Source: Maea johnstoni
Lineage: Eukaryota; Annelida; Polychaeta; Spionida; Magelonidae
NCBI GenBank assembly: GCA_963942565.1
Contig: OZ012701.1
Coordinates: 240,331-304,330 of the forward strand
Length of the DNA: 64,000 nt
Reading direction: 5' to 3'
Part shown: positions 21,080 to 33,038 of the stretch, in pieces
Layout: each line of letters starts with the position of its first letter
How positions within the stretch are numbered: the stretch's first letter is position 1
Position numbers and translations under genes: made by a program
Notes under the pieces: model-generated
The model's input: the letters and a program-made list of their open reading frames with translations, nothing else
Told to the model about the DNA's origin: nothing
Database searches by the model: none

Positions 21080-21840
21080 AATGAAATGCATTATGAATTT
21101 TATCAAATGAAATACCTGACTGATTTATAAGATTCTCGGGATTACTCTGCAATAAGTGTAAATATTTTCTGACTGAATGAGAATGATAACTATATGATAA
21201 TAACGCAGACAACCTGTTTTAACTTATACACCTTGTTACAACTGAAATGCATCATGAATTTTATCAAATGAAATACCTTTTTGATTTATAAGATTCTCGT
21301 GATTACTGTGCAATAATCCTAAATATTTTCTGACTGAATGAGAATGAAATAGAACACGATAGTGGAATTGAAATACTCAAATTATGTCAGTGATCAAGTG
21401 CATATTAGATTACCTTACACACAATTCTTATTAAATACGATCAGTGGAGTCTAAGAATGAATTGCAATAAGTTTTTGGACATGATTAATTACGATTGAGC
21501 CACATTTGAGCTATTTGATAATCAAATTACAAATTATACGGGTTATTGTTGATAAATTTCTGAACTGAAACCAGAACTACATGTTACGCGTGGGTCACTG
21601 AAGACATACCGGTACATTTATTCATAATTAGATAAAAACAAAGTTAAACACAATTTGAATTGTACCATATGAAATACCCCATCAACGTTTGTAATCAATC
21701 AGAATACTGGGTAACATTTTTCACTGTATAAATTTTGACAAGAAACGAAACTGATTGCATTAATGAATGATATGAAATGAAACACCTGATCGATCTCTAC
21801 GAAATACTCTTTTTTTATCTTATCTTGTGTCACTGAATTG
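21080..21840. repeat. AT-rich segment with ~160-bp direct duplication
   Basis: GAATTTTATCAAATGAAATA followed by GATTTATAAGATTCTCG occurs at about 21095 and 21255, with weaker echoes near 21665 and 21770. No coding frame is supported. It borders the left edge of the higher-order array. Confidence 0.55.
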
Positions 21841-23296
21841 AATAAATGAGTCTCAATGGGGAGGGATAACCACTTGCACTCCAAAGGGGGATAAATGTAG
21901 AAATGAAATAAAAAATTAGAGACCCATAACACTTTTGAACTCAACATATAAATTCTACTCGGCAATTTTGGCGGACCGAATAAAATTAACTTTAAACAAA
22001 TTGATACATCCGAATCAAAAAGGCTTCAAAAAGGCTTCAAAAAGGATAGATTTATAGGGGAAAATATTAGACAAACGTATGATATGATAAATTATTGCAA
22101 ACTTAATAAAATTAAAGGATTAATAGCGTTAATAGACTTTGAGAAAGCCTTTGATTTGATAAATTGGGATTTTATATTATAGTCGCTTTCAAATAACTAT
22201 ATGATAATGTATGATTCTCAGAAAAAGCCACCCACAATACAATGCCAATTTGGTTTAACACCATGATATGTGACTACTTTAATAAGGAATGGCTCACTAA
22301 AGGTCTTATATTTGTAAATGATTTTTTCATAGATGAGAGTTTTGTAACTCTTGAATATTTACAAAACGTAATAGGAGTAAAATGCAATTTCCTAGAATAT
22401 AAAATTATCAAAAACAAAATTAGTAATTTCAAGATTATATTAAACAACAATAACAGTGCTCGGCCAGTTTTCCCTAATATTTTAAACATTATTCAATTAG
22501 GTGGAAAAGGATGTCAAAAATATATATATTATAAAGTTATCCAAAAGAAGTAATAATGTCATAAATGAACTCAAGGAGAGATGGGAACATACTTTAAATG
22601 ATGAAATCTCGGTCGATGATATGCAAAAAGCCTATATAATTACTCATAAAGTTCCCAAATGTGTGTATAACAGATATGTGCAATAATGGATATATTACAT
22701 AATAGATTAAATACAAGGAATTTATTACATAAAATGAGAATTTTAATTACAAATGAATGTGTATATTGCAAGAATCCAACCGATACAATATCTCATGCTC
22801 TATTGGAATGTCCTGAGACCACCAATCTCTGGAGGCAAGTTGAATTATGGCTAAGGGAGCACGTAGAACAAAGCATCAAAATTTCAGATAAAGAAAAGAT
22901 TTTTGGTACAACAGAAAAGAATCAGTATACCTTTCAAATCAATATGTTCATTCTTATTACCAAGTTAATTATATATCAAAAACGACCAGACGGTCTGAAA
23001 TGTAATATATATGATGTATTAAGATCAGTTAAAAATGAAATGCTAGCAGATGAATACGAATGCGAGATAAACCAAAGGACGGAAAAGTTTAGTCAAAAAT
23101 GGGGAGCATGCTTGGATAGCATACGCTGATCTATGTTTTCAGCTGTAAGTAGTTGAATTTATTTCAATAGATAGCAATTACATATATATGTGTGTTGTAT
23201 GTTGTATGTATCTTCGTATATTTGTGACGTTCATGTCATTTATGTTTTGTGCAAAAACAAAGAAATAAAAACCATTTTACATAATTGTATATTTCA
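21841..23296 (+). mobile_element. L1/Tx1-like LINE fragment, U1
   Basis: It starts in the RT palm region (LIDFEKAFDL.NWDF), then jumps by an internal deletion of about 0.8 kb relative to U2. It continues through PIWFNTMICDYFN, the Cys-rich end CVYCKNPTDTISHALLEC, the 3' UTR and an A-rich tail. Frames are broken; it is not functional. Confidence 0.8.
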
Positions 23297-23299
23297 AAA

Positions 23300-23830
23300 A
23301 AAAAAGAGTGTAGAGCATTTTGATATAAGCCAATACCCTTGGCTTCGCTCGCTTCTTATTTGTCGCTAGACCTTCTACAATGGAAGGTTCCCGAATGCTT
23401 CTGAGCCAGTGACATGATGCCATAGATAATGTTTGGCTTCCTAAAGATCGAGTGGTAGAAATTGAAGATAAGGCCAGAAAGGTACCTCATTGATCAATAT
23501 CGCCTGGCCTTTCTGTATGGCAAGGGGTAGAAATTTGTACCTGTCCTTATTCCAGAAGCTGTTACCGAGGCTGGCCAACTGCTCGTGAAATACTATGCAG
23601 CATTTGGGATCAGGGAAAACAACCCCTTTGCCAGTAAATCATCAACTAGCCATGTCTCAGGGTGGCATGCTGTCCACAAAGTTTGTGAGAAGGCTGAAGT
23701 TTAGGTAAATGCCACACGAAACAGGCGCTACCTTTCTACCCTATACGCCAGTTTAGATATGTCCCTTAGTGACCAAAGAGTCTTCCTTGACCATATGGGT
23801 CATTGCAAACACTTATCATTTCAGGTGGTC
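23300..23830 (+). pseudogene. Tyrosine-recombinase-like exon, U1 copy
   Basis: Sequence nearly identical to the U2 copy at 30225 (see there). It encodes the GIRENNPFAS and SLSDQRVFLDHMGH segments. It has diverged slightly from U2. Confidence 0.45.
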
Positions 23831-23920
23831 GACACATTAACTTGAAACACAAAAACATGTGCTAAAATCATTGCAACTTTATGTGTCCAGCAGTAAAGTA
23901 CTCTGATTGTCACCAACAAT

Positions 23921-24478
23921 GTCTGGAAATCGCCTTTTAATAGCGAGCCCAGTGTGCTACAAGACTGAGAGTAGTCTGCCCGTGCATCTCCGTGATCGCT
24001 GCCTAAAGGGGCGTCGGGAGATGATATTGGCAGCACAACCAATGGTCAACGGGACCTGGCGTATCAGTTTTTAGCTGATGGCTGGGTGGTTGAAGCGGAC
24101 GATGTACACAAGTTCATCGCCAATCACCCAGACTAAGGCATGGAGGAGATGGTGATGGAGTACCTGGCAAAGCTGGGCCATCTCATCCCTCCTGTCCCTT
24201 TGCGGCCGGCCCGCTCGCGGAAGCAGTGCAAGGCTACGCGAGACGTTGACAGGGACCACGCCATCAACCATCGCCTCCGTGCGTTTTATGGGAGGAAACC
24301 CCAACAACCGGACGCCTCTCCGCCAGAAGTCACCCTGGATTCCCTGCGACCTCGTGTTTTGGCCATCATGTCTGCCGGGTCCTGCGACGGCAAGAAGGAT
24401 CAACGATTTTTCGTCAGGTATCTTGTGGCTGTTCTCCTGCTCACCTACCTGCTGCCGTCCACCGTAGGGGAATCATTC
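23921..24478 (+). pseudogene. Unknown GC-rich ORF, U1 copy (partial)
   Basis: Homologous to the 191-codon frame at 30823-31398, but not open over its whole length. It ends abruptly at AATCATTC, where a deletion joins it to the leader of the next unit. Confidence 0.5.
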
Positions 24479-24485
24479 GTTCATT

Positions 24486-25554
24486 CTAAGGATGTTTTCC
24501 AAAACATAAAATGGGTGTAGTATTTCTTGTTTGGCCTTCAATATACGTAAATCTAAAATGTGTATTTCAAAAATTGACCATTTTTATCAGTTTCTTTAGG
24601 AATTTAGTCCAAAAAAAGGGATAGTAAAGAAAAAAATGACATGCTGTTAAAAATGTCACTCTTCATGTTTAGTTTTTTGGTCCCAATGTATACTGTAGTT
24701 AAAACTGGATTGACATTGAAATATTGTAAGATGGAGTACAAACAACCTGTGTCTGAGAACACAAAACAACTATTATTTAGATATACTGTTACAATGTTTT
24801 ATCTTTACTTTTCGTATTTGGAATAGGAAAGCGCATGATTGCATTTATTTGAAGAACAAAATATTAACTAAAAAAATCCACAAATCTAGTTTGATCTCAA
24901 TTCAACATATTTGACGTAATGGTGGGATGTCTATAATCTTAACATTTTCTGAATGCAAAATACCATCTTCACAACCGATTTCTCAGTCAATTGTTACTCT
25001 GAGTGGTGCTATAGTTATGGCAGGAATAAACATTATTCGTCATGTGTGCTTTGCTTTAAAACATGACAGGATGCTCTTTAGAAAACTTAATCTTTCAATA
25101 TATTGATGAAATGAATGAACTGACTAGCAGAACAATAGTGAAAATTCTATTTAGGTATTACTAAGAGCATAGGCAAACCAATTAAAAAACCTTTTCTAAT
25201 TTGGAACTGAATTTTATTTTCATTTTCATATAGAAGTTACAAAAGACACATGCTCGAGAGGAACCCAAACTGATGGTAAGTAGGGAAGTTATGTAAGGAT
25301 TGGCCTCATATTTCTGTCTCCCAAAGCGCCAGCTCAGTAGCGGTATCCTTATTCACGAGCTAATCTACTACATATACCTGATAGTTATCAATTGGAGCAC
25401 CCCTTACAGGGTGTATCTGGATGATTGCCACAAAGAGGTTGAAGACTTGATGGACTATGCAGCCATGACCATTCAAGCAGCGCACTTGAGGATCTGGCTT
25501 GAGGCAGTAGCTGGGGAATACGATAATTGAATAGACCGCGTGCCAGTCATTTAG
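24486..25554 (+). repeat. Unit leader (before array A)
   Basis: AT-rich segment almost identical to 33499-34566. It includes a possible 42-nt mini-exon (25234-25275) with a good acceptor (TTCATATAG) and donor (GATG|GTAAGT). It also includes a conserved frame ending DLMDYAAMTIQ…RIWLEAVAGE before the minisatellite. Whether any of it is translated is unknown. Confidence 0.55.
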
Positions 25555-27134
25555 ATATACAACCTGACCCTACTAAAACCCCTCCCCACTCTACTAGTAC
25601 CCCCTCTGGACCAGGCAAAGCTTATACATCTCATAGAGCACGACCCTTGCCTCTTCTGTATCGACGCTAATTACAAGGTGAGTCTCGTATACAACCTGAC
25701 CCTACTAAAACCCCTCCCCACTCTACTAGTACCCCCTCTGGACCAGGCAAAGCTTACACATCTCATAGAGCACGACCCTTGCCTCTTCTGTATCAACGCT
25801 AATTACAAGGTGAGTCTCGTATACAACCTGACCCTACTAAAACCCCTCCCCACTCTACTAGTACTCCCTCTGGACCAGGCAAAGCTTTCTTACTCATAGA
25901 GCATAATACTTGCCTCTTCAGTATCGACGCTAATTACAAGGTGAGTCTCGTATACAACCTGACCCTTCTAAAACCCCTCCCCACTCTACTAGTACCCCCT
26001 CTGGACCAGGCAAAGCTTACACATCTCATAGAGCACGACCCTTGCCTCTTCTGTATCGACGCTAATTACAAGGTGAGTCTCGTATACAACCTGACCCTAC
26101 TAAAACCCCTCCCCACTCTACTAGTACCCCCTCTGGACCAGGCAAAGCTTTCACATCTCATAGAGCACAATACTTGCCTCTTCAGTATCGACGCTTATTA
26201 CAAGGTGAGTCTCGTATACAACCTGACCCTACTAAAACCCCTCCCCACTCTACTAGTACCCCCTCTGGACCAGGCAAAGCTTACGCGACTCATAGATCAT
26301 GACCCTTGCCTCTTCTGTATCGACGCTAATTACAAGGTGAGTCTCGTATACAACCTGACCCTACTAAAACCCCTCCCCACTCTACTAGTACTCCCTCTGG
26401 ACCAGGCAAAGCTTTCTTACTCATAGAGCATAATACTTGCCTCTTCAGTATCGACGCTAATTACAAGGTGAGTCTCGTATACAACCTGACCCTTCTAAAA
26501 CCCCTCCCCACTCTACTAGTACCCCCTCTGGATCAGGCAAAGCTTACACATCTCATAGAGCACGACCCTTGCCTCTTCTGTATCGACGCTAATTACAAGG
26601 TGAGTCTCGTATACAACCTGACCCTACTAAAACCCCTCCCCACTCTACTAGTACCCCCTCTGGACCAGGCAAAGCTTTCACATCTCATAGAGCACGATAC
26701 TTGCCTCTTCAGTATCGACGCTTATTACAAGGTGAGTCTCGTATACAACCTGACCCTACTAAAACCCCTCCCCACTCTACTAGTACCCCCTCTGGACCAG
26801 GCAAAGCTTACGCGACTCATAGATCACGACCCTTGCCTCTTCTGTATCGACGCTAATTACAAGGTGAGTCTTGTATACAACCTGACCCTACTAAAACCCC
26901 TCCCCACTCTACTAGTACCCCCTCTGGACCAGGCAAAGCTTACGCGACTCATAGATCACGACCCTTGCCTCTTCTGTATCGACGCTAATTACAAGGTGAG
27001 TCTCGTATACAACCTGACCCTACTAAAACCCCTCCCCACTCTACTAGTACCCCCTCTGGACCAGGCAAAGCTTACACATCTCATAGATCACGACCCTTGC
27101 CTCTTCTGTATCGACGCTAATTACGAGGTGAGTC
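25555..27134 (+). repeat. 132-bp minisatellite, array A (12 units)
   Basis: Units end in AATTACAAG|GTGAGT at 25678, 25810, 25941, 26073, 26205, 26337, 26468, 26600, 26732, 26864, 26996 and 27128. Spacing is 132 except for two 131-bp units. Each unit reads SLVYNLTLLKPLP…PPLDQAKL…CLFCIDANYK (44 aa), and frames stay open for up to 245 codons. Sub-types (ACACAT, TCACAT and ACGCGACT variants) form a four-unit, 527-bp higher-order pattern. The left edge is TCATTTAG|ATATACAACC, an acceptor-like junction. Confidence 0.93.
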
Positions 27135-27159
27135 TCCACCTTGTCACATTGCCTCAACT

Positions 27160-30100
27160 CGTATACTACACTGTGGAAAATAAACAAATCATTACTGTTA
27201 AATAAAGATTTAAATCAACTCATTAGATACGAAATCTTACATGCTGTCCAGACCTACGCTTGTACCCCCGATCACCCAAATTTTGTTAAGGAACATTCTA
27301 TGCATGATATCAAAATTATGATTGATATAAGAGTTTTTTGGGACACCTTACATACGCAAATACGAGGTCATCTAATTACATATGCGGGTAGAAAAAAAAG
27401 GGAACAAAATAGGGAGGAGAACAACATAAATTAAAAAGATCAAACTATTGGAATAGGATTTTATTCTAGACCCAACGGATGTAGATTCCAAAAACAAATT
27501 GAAGGATCTCAAAAACAAATTACAAGAAATAAGAGAAATTAAGCTAAAAGGTGCCCTAATTCACTCAACGGCAAAGATAACTAATTATAATGAAAAACCA
27601 TCAAAATTCTTCCTAAACTTAGAAAATAAAAATTCACATCCAAAGATATTAGAGAATTAAAATTAACCGATGGAAGTAAAATAAATGAGCCAGATAAAAT
27701 ATTTAAGGAAATGGGTAAATTTTATAAAAAATTATGTAGTAAACAAAATAATACAAATATTGAAGATACTAGCTTTCGGGGGGTAGTGTTCTAAGTGAAA
27801 ATGAAAAAAATAAGTTAGAAAAATTTTTAACAGAGGAATAGCTTAAAGAAGTAATTAAAAGGTCTAAAAATAATAAAAGCAACGGCCCCGACCGGTACTC
27901 CAATGAATTTTATAAAACATTTTGGCCGGAACTAAATAAATGGATGCTAAAATTATTCAATAAATACAGAGAAGAAAATAAAATAAATGAGTCTCAATGG
28001 GGAGGGATAACCACTTGCATTCCAAAGGGGGATAAATGTAGAAATGAAATAAAAAATTGGAGACCCATAACACTTTTGAACTCAACATATAAATTCTACT
28101 TGGCAATTTTGGCAGACCGAATAAAATTAACTTTAAACAAAATTGATACATCCGAATCAAAAAAGATTCATAAGGGATAGATTCATAGGGAAAAATATTA
28201 GACAAACGTATGATATGATAAATTATTGCAAACTTAATAAAATTAAAGGATTAATAGCGTTAATAGACTTTGAGAAAGCCTTTGATTCGATGAATTGGGA
28301 TTTTATATCAAAAACATTAAAACCTTTTGATTTTGGAAAAAACTTAATTAATTGGATTAAATGACTACAATTTAATTCCTATTCTTGTATTGTACGAAAC
28401 GGGCACATTTCCGATAAAGTTCTCCTCCACAGGGGGTGTAGACGAGGGGATCCGTTATTTCCCTATGTCTTCGTTCTGGCGGCAGAAGTTATGGCAGCAG
28501 CCTTAAGAGATGATAAAAATATCGTAGGCATCCAGGTCTATGAAGAAGAGCAAATGTTGTCGTTATATGCGGACGACACCACACTCTATTTAGCAGGAAG
28601 CGAAAGACATTTAAGGGCATCCCTAAATGCTCTACAGGAATTTCAACTTATCTCTGGTCTGAAAGTTATAGAAAAAACAAAAATAATAAAAATTGGGGTA
28701 AGGGGAGGCAGCAGGGATACCTTTTGTGAGGAACAAACAAATTCATATCTTTATGAAAAACATTTAATATAGATAGAAGGAAGGAAATTACAGAAATTAA
28801 TATTGAAAAAAAAATCATAACTTTCTATGGGGTTCCAAACCGGCAAAGTTCCGTAAAGAAATTTAATGCAATCCTGTCGAGCAAGGAGGGCTAAAATACC
28901 CAAACTTATCCGCTTTTGATAAAGCACTTAAAATAACCTGGTTAAGAAGAATTTAAAAAGAAAATGAGGGTTGGTGCACATTCCCCACTTTCCTCAATAT
29001 GCACAAGATCTTTCTCTTTGGTGATATATACTTGAATACATTGTTACAATCTTGTAACAATATCTTTTTGAAGGATGTTACAGTTGCTTTCAGATCACTA
29101 TATGATAATGTATGATTCTCAGAAAAAGCCACCCACAATACAATGCCAATTTGGTTTAACACCATGATATGTGACTACTTTAATAAGGAATGGCTCACTA
29201 AAGGTCTTATATTTGTAAATGATTTTTTCATAGATGAGAGTTTTGTAACTCTTGAATATTTACGAAACGTAATAGGAGTAAAATGCAATTTCCTAGAATA
29301 TAAAATTATCAAAAACAAAATTAGTAATTTAAAGATTATATTAAACAACAATAACAGTGCTCGGCCAGTTTTCCCTAATATTTTAAACATTATTCAATTA
29401 GGTGGAAAAGGATGTCAAAAATATATATATTATAAAGTTATCCAAAAGAAGTAATAATGTCATAAATGAACTCAAGGAGAGATGGGAACATACTTTAAAT
29501 GATGAAATCTCGGTCGATGATATGCAAAAAGCCTATATAATTACTCAAAAAGTTCCCAAATGTGTGTATAACAGATATGTGCAATAATGGATATATTACA
29601 TAATAGATTAAATACAAGGAATTTATTACATAAAATGAGAATTTTAAGTACAAATGAATGTGTATATTGCTAGAATCCAACCGATACAATATCTCATGCT
29701 CTATTGGAATGTCCTGAGACCACCAATCTCTGGAGGCAAGTTGAATTATGGCTAAGGGAGCACGTAGAACAAAGCATCAAAATTTCAGATAAAGAAAAGA
29801 TTTTTGGTACAACAGAAAAGAATAAGTATACCTTTCAAATCAATATGTTCATTCTTATTACCAAGTTAATTATATATCAAAAACGACCAGACGGTCTGAA
29901 ATGTAATATATATGATGTATTAAGATCAGTTAAAAATGAAATGCTAGCAGATGAATACAAATGCGAGATAAACCAAAGGACGGAAAAGTTTAGTCAAAAA
30001 TGGGGAGCATGCTTGGATAGCATACGCTGATCTATGTTTTCAGCTGTAAGTAGTTGAATTTATTTCAATAGATAGCAATTACATATATATGTGTGTTGTA

Positions 30101-30211
30101 TGTTGTATGTATCTTCGTATATTTGTGACGTTCATGTCATTTATGTTTTGTGCAAAAAAAAAGAAATAAAAACCATATTACATAATTGTATATTTCAAAA
30201 AAAAAAAAAGA
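27160..30211 (+). mobile_element. L1/Tx1-like LINE, U2 (longest copy)
   Basis: It runs from the linker after the endonuclease (VFWDTLHTQIRGHLITYAG) through the RT domain (GPDRYSNEFYKTFW; IKNWRPITLLNS; LIDFEKAFDSMNW; GDPLFPYVFVL; LYADDTTLYL) to the C-terminal knuckle (C-x2-C…H-x4-C). A 160-bp 3' UTR and an A13 tail follow, ending at about 30211. The endonuclease is missing (5' truncated). Several stops and frame breaks make it inactive. It lies just downstream of the last GTGAGT of array A, as if it had inserted into an intron. Confidence 0.88.
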
Positions 30212-30224
30212 GTGTAGAGCATTT

Positions 30225-30735
30225 TGATATAAGCCAATACCCTTGGCTTTGCTCGCTTCTTATTTGTCGCTAGACCTTCTACAATGGAAGATTCCCGAAT
30301 GCTTCTGAGCCAGTGGCATGATGCCATAGATAAAGTTTGGCTTCCTAAAGATCGAGTGGTAGAAATTGAAGATAAGGCCAGAAAGGTACCTCATTGATCA
30401 ATATCGCCTGGCCTTTCTGTATGGCAAGGGGTAGAAATTTGTACCTGTCCTTATCCCAGAAGCTGTTACCGAGGCTGGCCAACTGCTCGTGAAATACTGT
30501 GCAGCATTTGGGATCAGGGAAAACAACCCCTTTGCCAGTAAATCATCAGCTAGCCATGCCTCAGGGTGGCATGCTGTCCACAAAGTTTGTGAGGAGGCTG
30601 AAGTTAAGGTAAATGCCACACGAAACAGGCGCTACCTTTCTACCCTATATGCCAGTTTCGATATGTCCCTTAGTGACCAAAGAGTCTTCCTTGACCATAT
30701 GGGTCATTGCAAACACTTATCATTTCAGGTGGTCG
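30225..30735 (+). pseudogene. Tyrosine-recombinase-like C-terminal exon, U2 copy
   Basis: The main frame reads VLIPEAVTEAGQLLVKYC, GIRENNPFAS, then NATRNRRYLSTLYASF and LSDQRVFLDHMGH. From family memory, a metazoan ZnF/recombinase-like family has the pattern 'VxLL…NPYxFA…TxxxLRKHxxT…DQLAxFMGH', with a catalytic-like Arg in the LRK/NRR segment and His in MGH. The match is in order and spacing, not exact residues. The final tyrosine motif (YYRL-like) is not seen before the segment ends at CATTTCAG. Neighbouring frames upstream (LIDQYRLAFLYGKG) also fit. It may be a host exon, or the relic of a Crypton- or other recombinase-bearing element. Confidence 0.5.
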
Positions 30736-30822
30736 ACACATTGACTTGAAACACAAAAACATGTGCTAAAATCATTGCAACTTTATGTGTCCAGCAGTAA
30801 AGTACTCTGATCGTCACAAACA

Positions 30823-31398
30823 ATGTCTGGAAATCGCCTTTTAATAGCGAGCCCAGTGTGCTACAAGACTCAGAGGAGTCTGCCCGTGCATCTCCATGAT
30901 CGCTACCTAAAGGGGCATCCGGAAGATGATATTGGCAGCACAACCAATGGTCAACGGGACCTGGCGTATCAATTTGTAGCTGATGGCTGGGTGGTTGATG
31001 CGGACGATGTACACAAGTTCATCGCCAATCACCCAGACTATGGCATGGAGGAGATGGTGATGGAGTACCTGGCAAAGCTGGGCCATCTCATCCCTCCTGT
31101 CCCTGTGCGGCCGGCCCGCTCGCGGAAGCAGTGCAAGGCTACGCGAGCCGTCGACAGGGACCACGCCATCAACCATCGCCTCCGTGCGTTTTATGGGAGG
31201 AAACCCCAACAACCGGACGCCTCTCCGCCAGAAGTCACCCTGGATTCCCTGCGACCTTGTGTTTTGGCCATCATGTCTGCCGGGTCCTGCGACGGCAAGA
31301 AGGATCGACGATTTTTTGTCAGGTATCTTGTGCCTGTTCTCCAGCTCACCCACCTGCTGCCGTCCACCGTAGGGGAATCATTCACGGTTGCGGACTAG
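30823..31398 (+). CDS. Unknown 191-aa GC-rich ORF in U2
   Basis: A genuine ATG opens a 191-codon frame: MSGNRLLIASPVCYKTQRSL at the start, a middle with DLAYQFVADGWVVDADDVHK and MEEMVMEYLAKLGHLIPPVP, a basic stretch RPARSRKQCKATRAVDRD, and a hydrophobic end. No domain is recognised. The region is visibly GC-richer than its surroundings. A diverged partial copy exists in U1 and the ORF is deleted from U3 and U4. The middle is predicted-helix-like (my reading), and the hydrophobic C-terminal stretch could be a membrane segment. It could be an element-encoded accessory protein or an exon set. A product is not proven. Confidence 0.4.
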   Translation: MSGNRLLIASPVCYKTQRSLPVHLHDRYLKGHPEDDIGSTTNGQRDLAYQFVADGWVVDADDVHKFIANHPDYGMEEMVMEYLAKLGHLIPPVPVRPARSRKQCKATRAVDRDHAINHRLRAFYGRKPQQPDASPPEVTLDSLRPCVLAIMSAGSCDGKKDRRFFVRYLVPVLQLTHLLPSTVGESFTVAD

Positions 31399-31410
31399 AC
31401 CTCTAGGGTT

Positions 31411-31715
31411 AGTTCCAATGGTGGTGGGTTATCCCTGAAGGTGGCGGCAAAAGGTGGCTTGTCGATCACCCTTAGTGCAGAGGAGGACTGGTGGGAGTTC
31501 TATTACAAGGACATCCTACCAGTCTACTCCAAGGTGGTCTCGCCTGCCTCTCCCTTCTTCGTTAATGATGAAGGGAGGGCCATGGCCAAGTCTTCGAAGG
31601 ATGTCACTTGTCTGGGGCTCCGTCGTGCTCCAACTCCTTCCTCATCCTGCGAATCCAGCAAGGCCCTCTCCCCGGAACCTCCGTCAACGAGGAGGAGAGT
31701 GTATATATCCTTTTT
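31411..31715 (+). pseudogene. Exon-like frame after the unknown ORF
   Basis: The frame contains LSITLSAEEDWWEFYYKDIL, SPASPFFVNDEGRAMAKSSK and an SSCESSKALSPEPPS tail. 'PFFVN..G..M.KSS' vaguely recalls the middle of recombinase-like domains in Crypton-type proteins, a weak impression only. A pyrimidine-rich TTTTTATTCTCCTAG follows at about 31724. Confidence 0.3.
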
Positions 31716-31724
31716 ATTCTCCTA

Positions 31725-32190
31725 GAGTATGTCAGAATCTAGGTTGGCTGATTTGGGTAAGTTGTTGGATAGGGTTACTTTGGGAGTTGAATATGACAAT
31801 ATAGTGTTAATGTTAGGCGGAAATGATGCTGTAGACAGAAATAGAGTATGGCGTGTAGATATGTATGATATGGTTAGGATGGTTAGTGATGGTATGGCGA
31901 TTTTGAGATACATTTGGCCAGATGCAAAATTGATGCATGGTGGACTGCTACCCAGGGTTAATATGATGGATTACAATACCTCCCTAAGCAGGTTTGAAGC
32001 TTGCCTGGAGTGGGCCCATTTACCCTGTAGGCAGAGTTTTATGCAACGTGAGGTGGTGGGAACCGCTGGAAGGGTTAGGGTTAAGGGGAAGGTTTTGGAG
32101 GGTTTGTACAGACCTGATGGATTGCACTTGAACATGGAAGGTAAGAAAGTGCTAGGAAAGGGTTGGCTACGTTGTTTGGGTTTGGCTTAA
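31725..32190 (+). pseudogene. SGNH-hydrolase-like fragment, U2 copy
   Basis: The 153-codon frame carries a block III-like LGGND (residues 29-33) and a C-terminal block V-like PDGLHL (129-134, with the Asp and His of a hydrolase triad). The N-terminal GDS block is not present in this exon-like piece, so it is partial. SGNH domains are known as accessory ORFs in Ngaro/DIRS-type recombinase-bearing retrotransposons and in some LINEs. An element origin is therefore likely, and I treat it as a fossil. Confidence 0.55.
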
Positions 32191-32329
32191 GAGTGCGCCT
32201 GTGCCCAGTAGCGCATTTTGGGGAAAAAAAATAGGGAGAGAGATAGAGAAAAAAACAGAGAAAGGATAGAAAAAAGGTATGCTTAACATGGTGTTTTCAC
32301 ATAGCAGGAAGTGGCCCTATGACTCCACT

Positions 32330-33038
32330 CTTAGTGTTTGGCGAAAACTGTGCTGAACAAGCTAGGAACAGTAAATCCAGATCATGTTGAAACCTGGTGG
32401 TATCAGCATAAAAGCGTGCTGCCTTATTTATTGGTCAATTGTTATTACATTCGCCTCTGAACTATGAATACTAAACGAGTATGACATTAAAGCCCTGGAT
32501 AACTTGCAGGGAAATATGCAGGGAGACGAATCCAGCGTTTCCATGCTAGGTCTCCTAGTGAAACTAGCTTCACTGGTCTAGGGTGGATTAGACTAGAGCT
32601 CTTAATATTTGTCAAAAAGTTGTTATTCTTAAGGACAATTGCTGTCCTAAATGAGAATAGTATATATAAAAGTGTTACTGTTCTAAGAGCAGCCAAATAC
32701 AATGGTAACATTGCCGAAGGTATGAGAAATGAGGTACACAGTGTTATCTTTGATCTGTTAAAAACTGCCACCTTATTCGAATTCTATAACGAGATCATGA
32801 GGATGATTAATGGTTTAGCATATTACAGCAAAGGGCAATGGAAACAGATGGTCTGGAAAAGAGCTTGGGAGTTAGAAAAGGACGACAGATCATTTAGACA
32901 TGTTATTTTTAAGACAACGCTAAACTTGAAAATGATTGAGAATGAAGGCTCATACATTATATGGTGGCAAATCTCAGACTTCTTTCCTGTCCTCATTAAG
33001 CAATGTGAATTAATGGCGAAGTTAGTATGTGGGGCTAG
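32330..33038 (+). mobile_element. LINE-B C-terminal region, U2 copy
   Basis: Frames read SIKACCLIYWSIVITFASELW, LFLRTIAVLNENSIYKS…, WKRAWELEKDDRSFR and SDFFPVLIKQCELMAKLVCG. The layout is that of the post-RT region of a non-LTR retrotransposon whose clade I cannot fix. It breaks off where the hAT MITE is inserted. Confidence 0.6.

Noticed and set aside
24641-24826. 61-codon frame repeated at 33654-33839 in the unit leaders
   Set aside because: Conservation is explained by the recent duplication. Composition is AT-biased, with no recognisable feature apart from hydrophobic residues.
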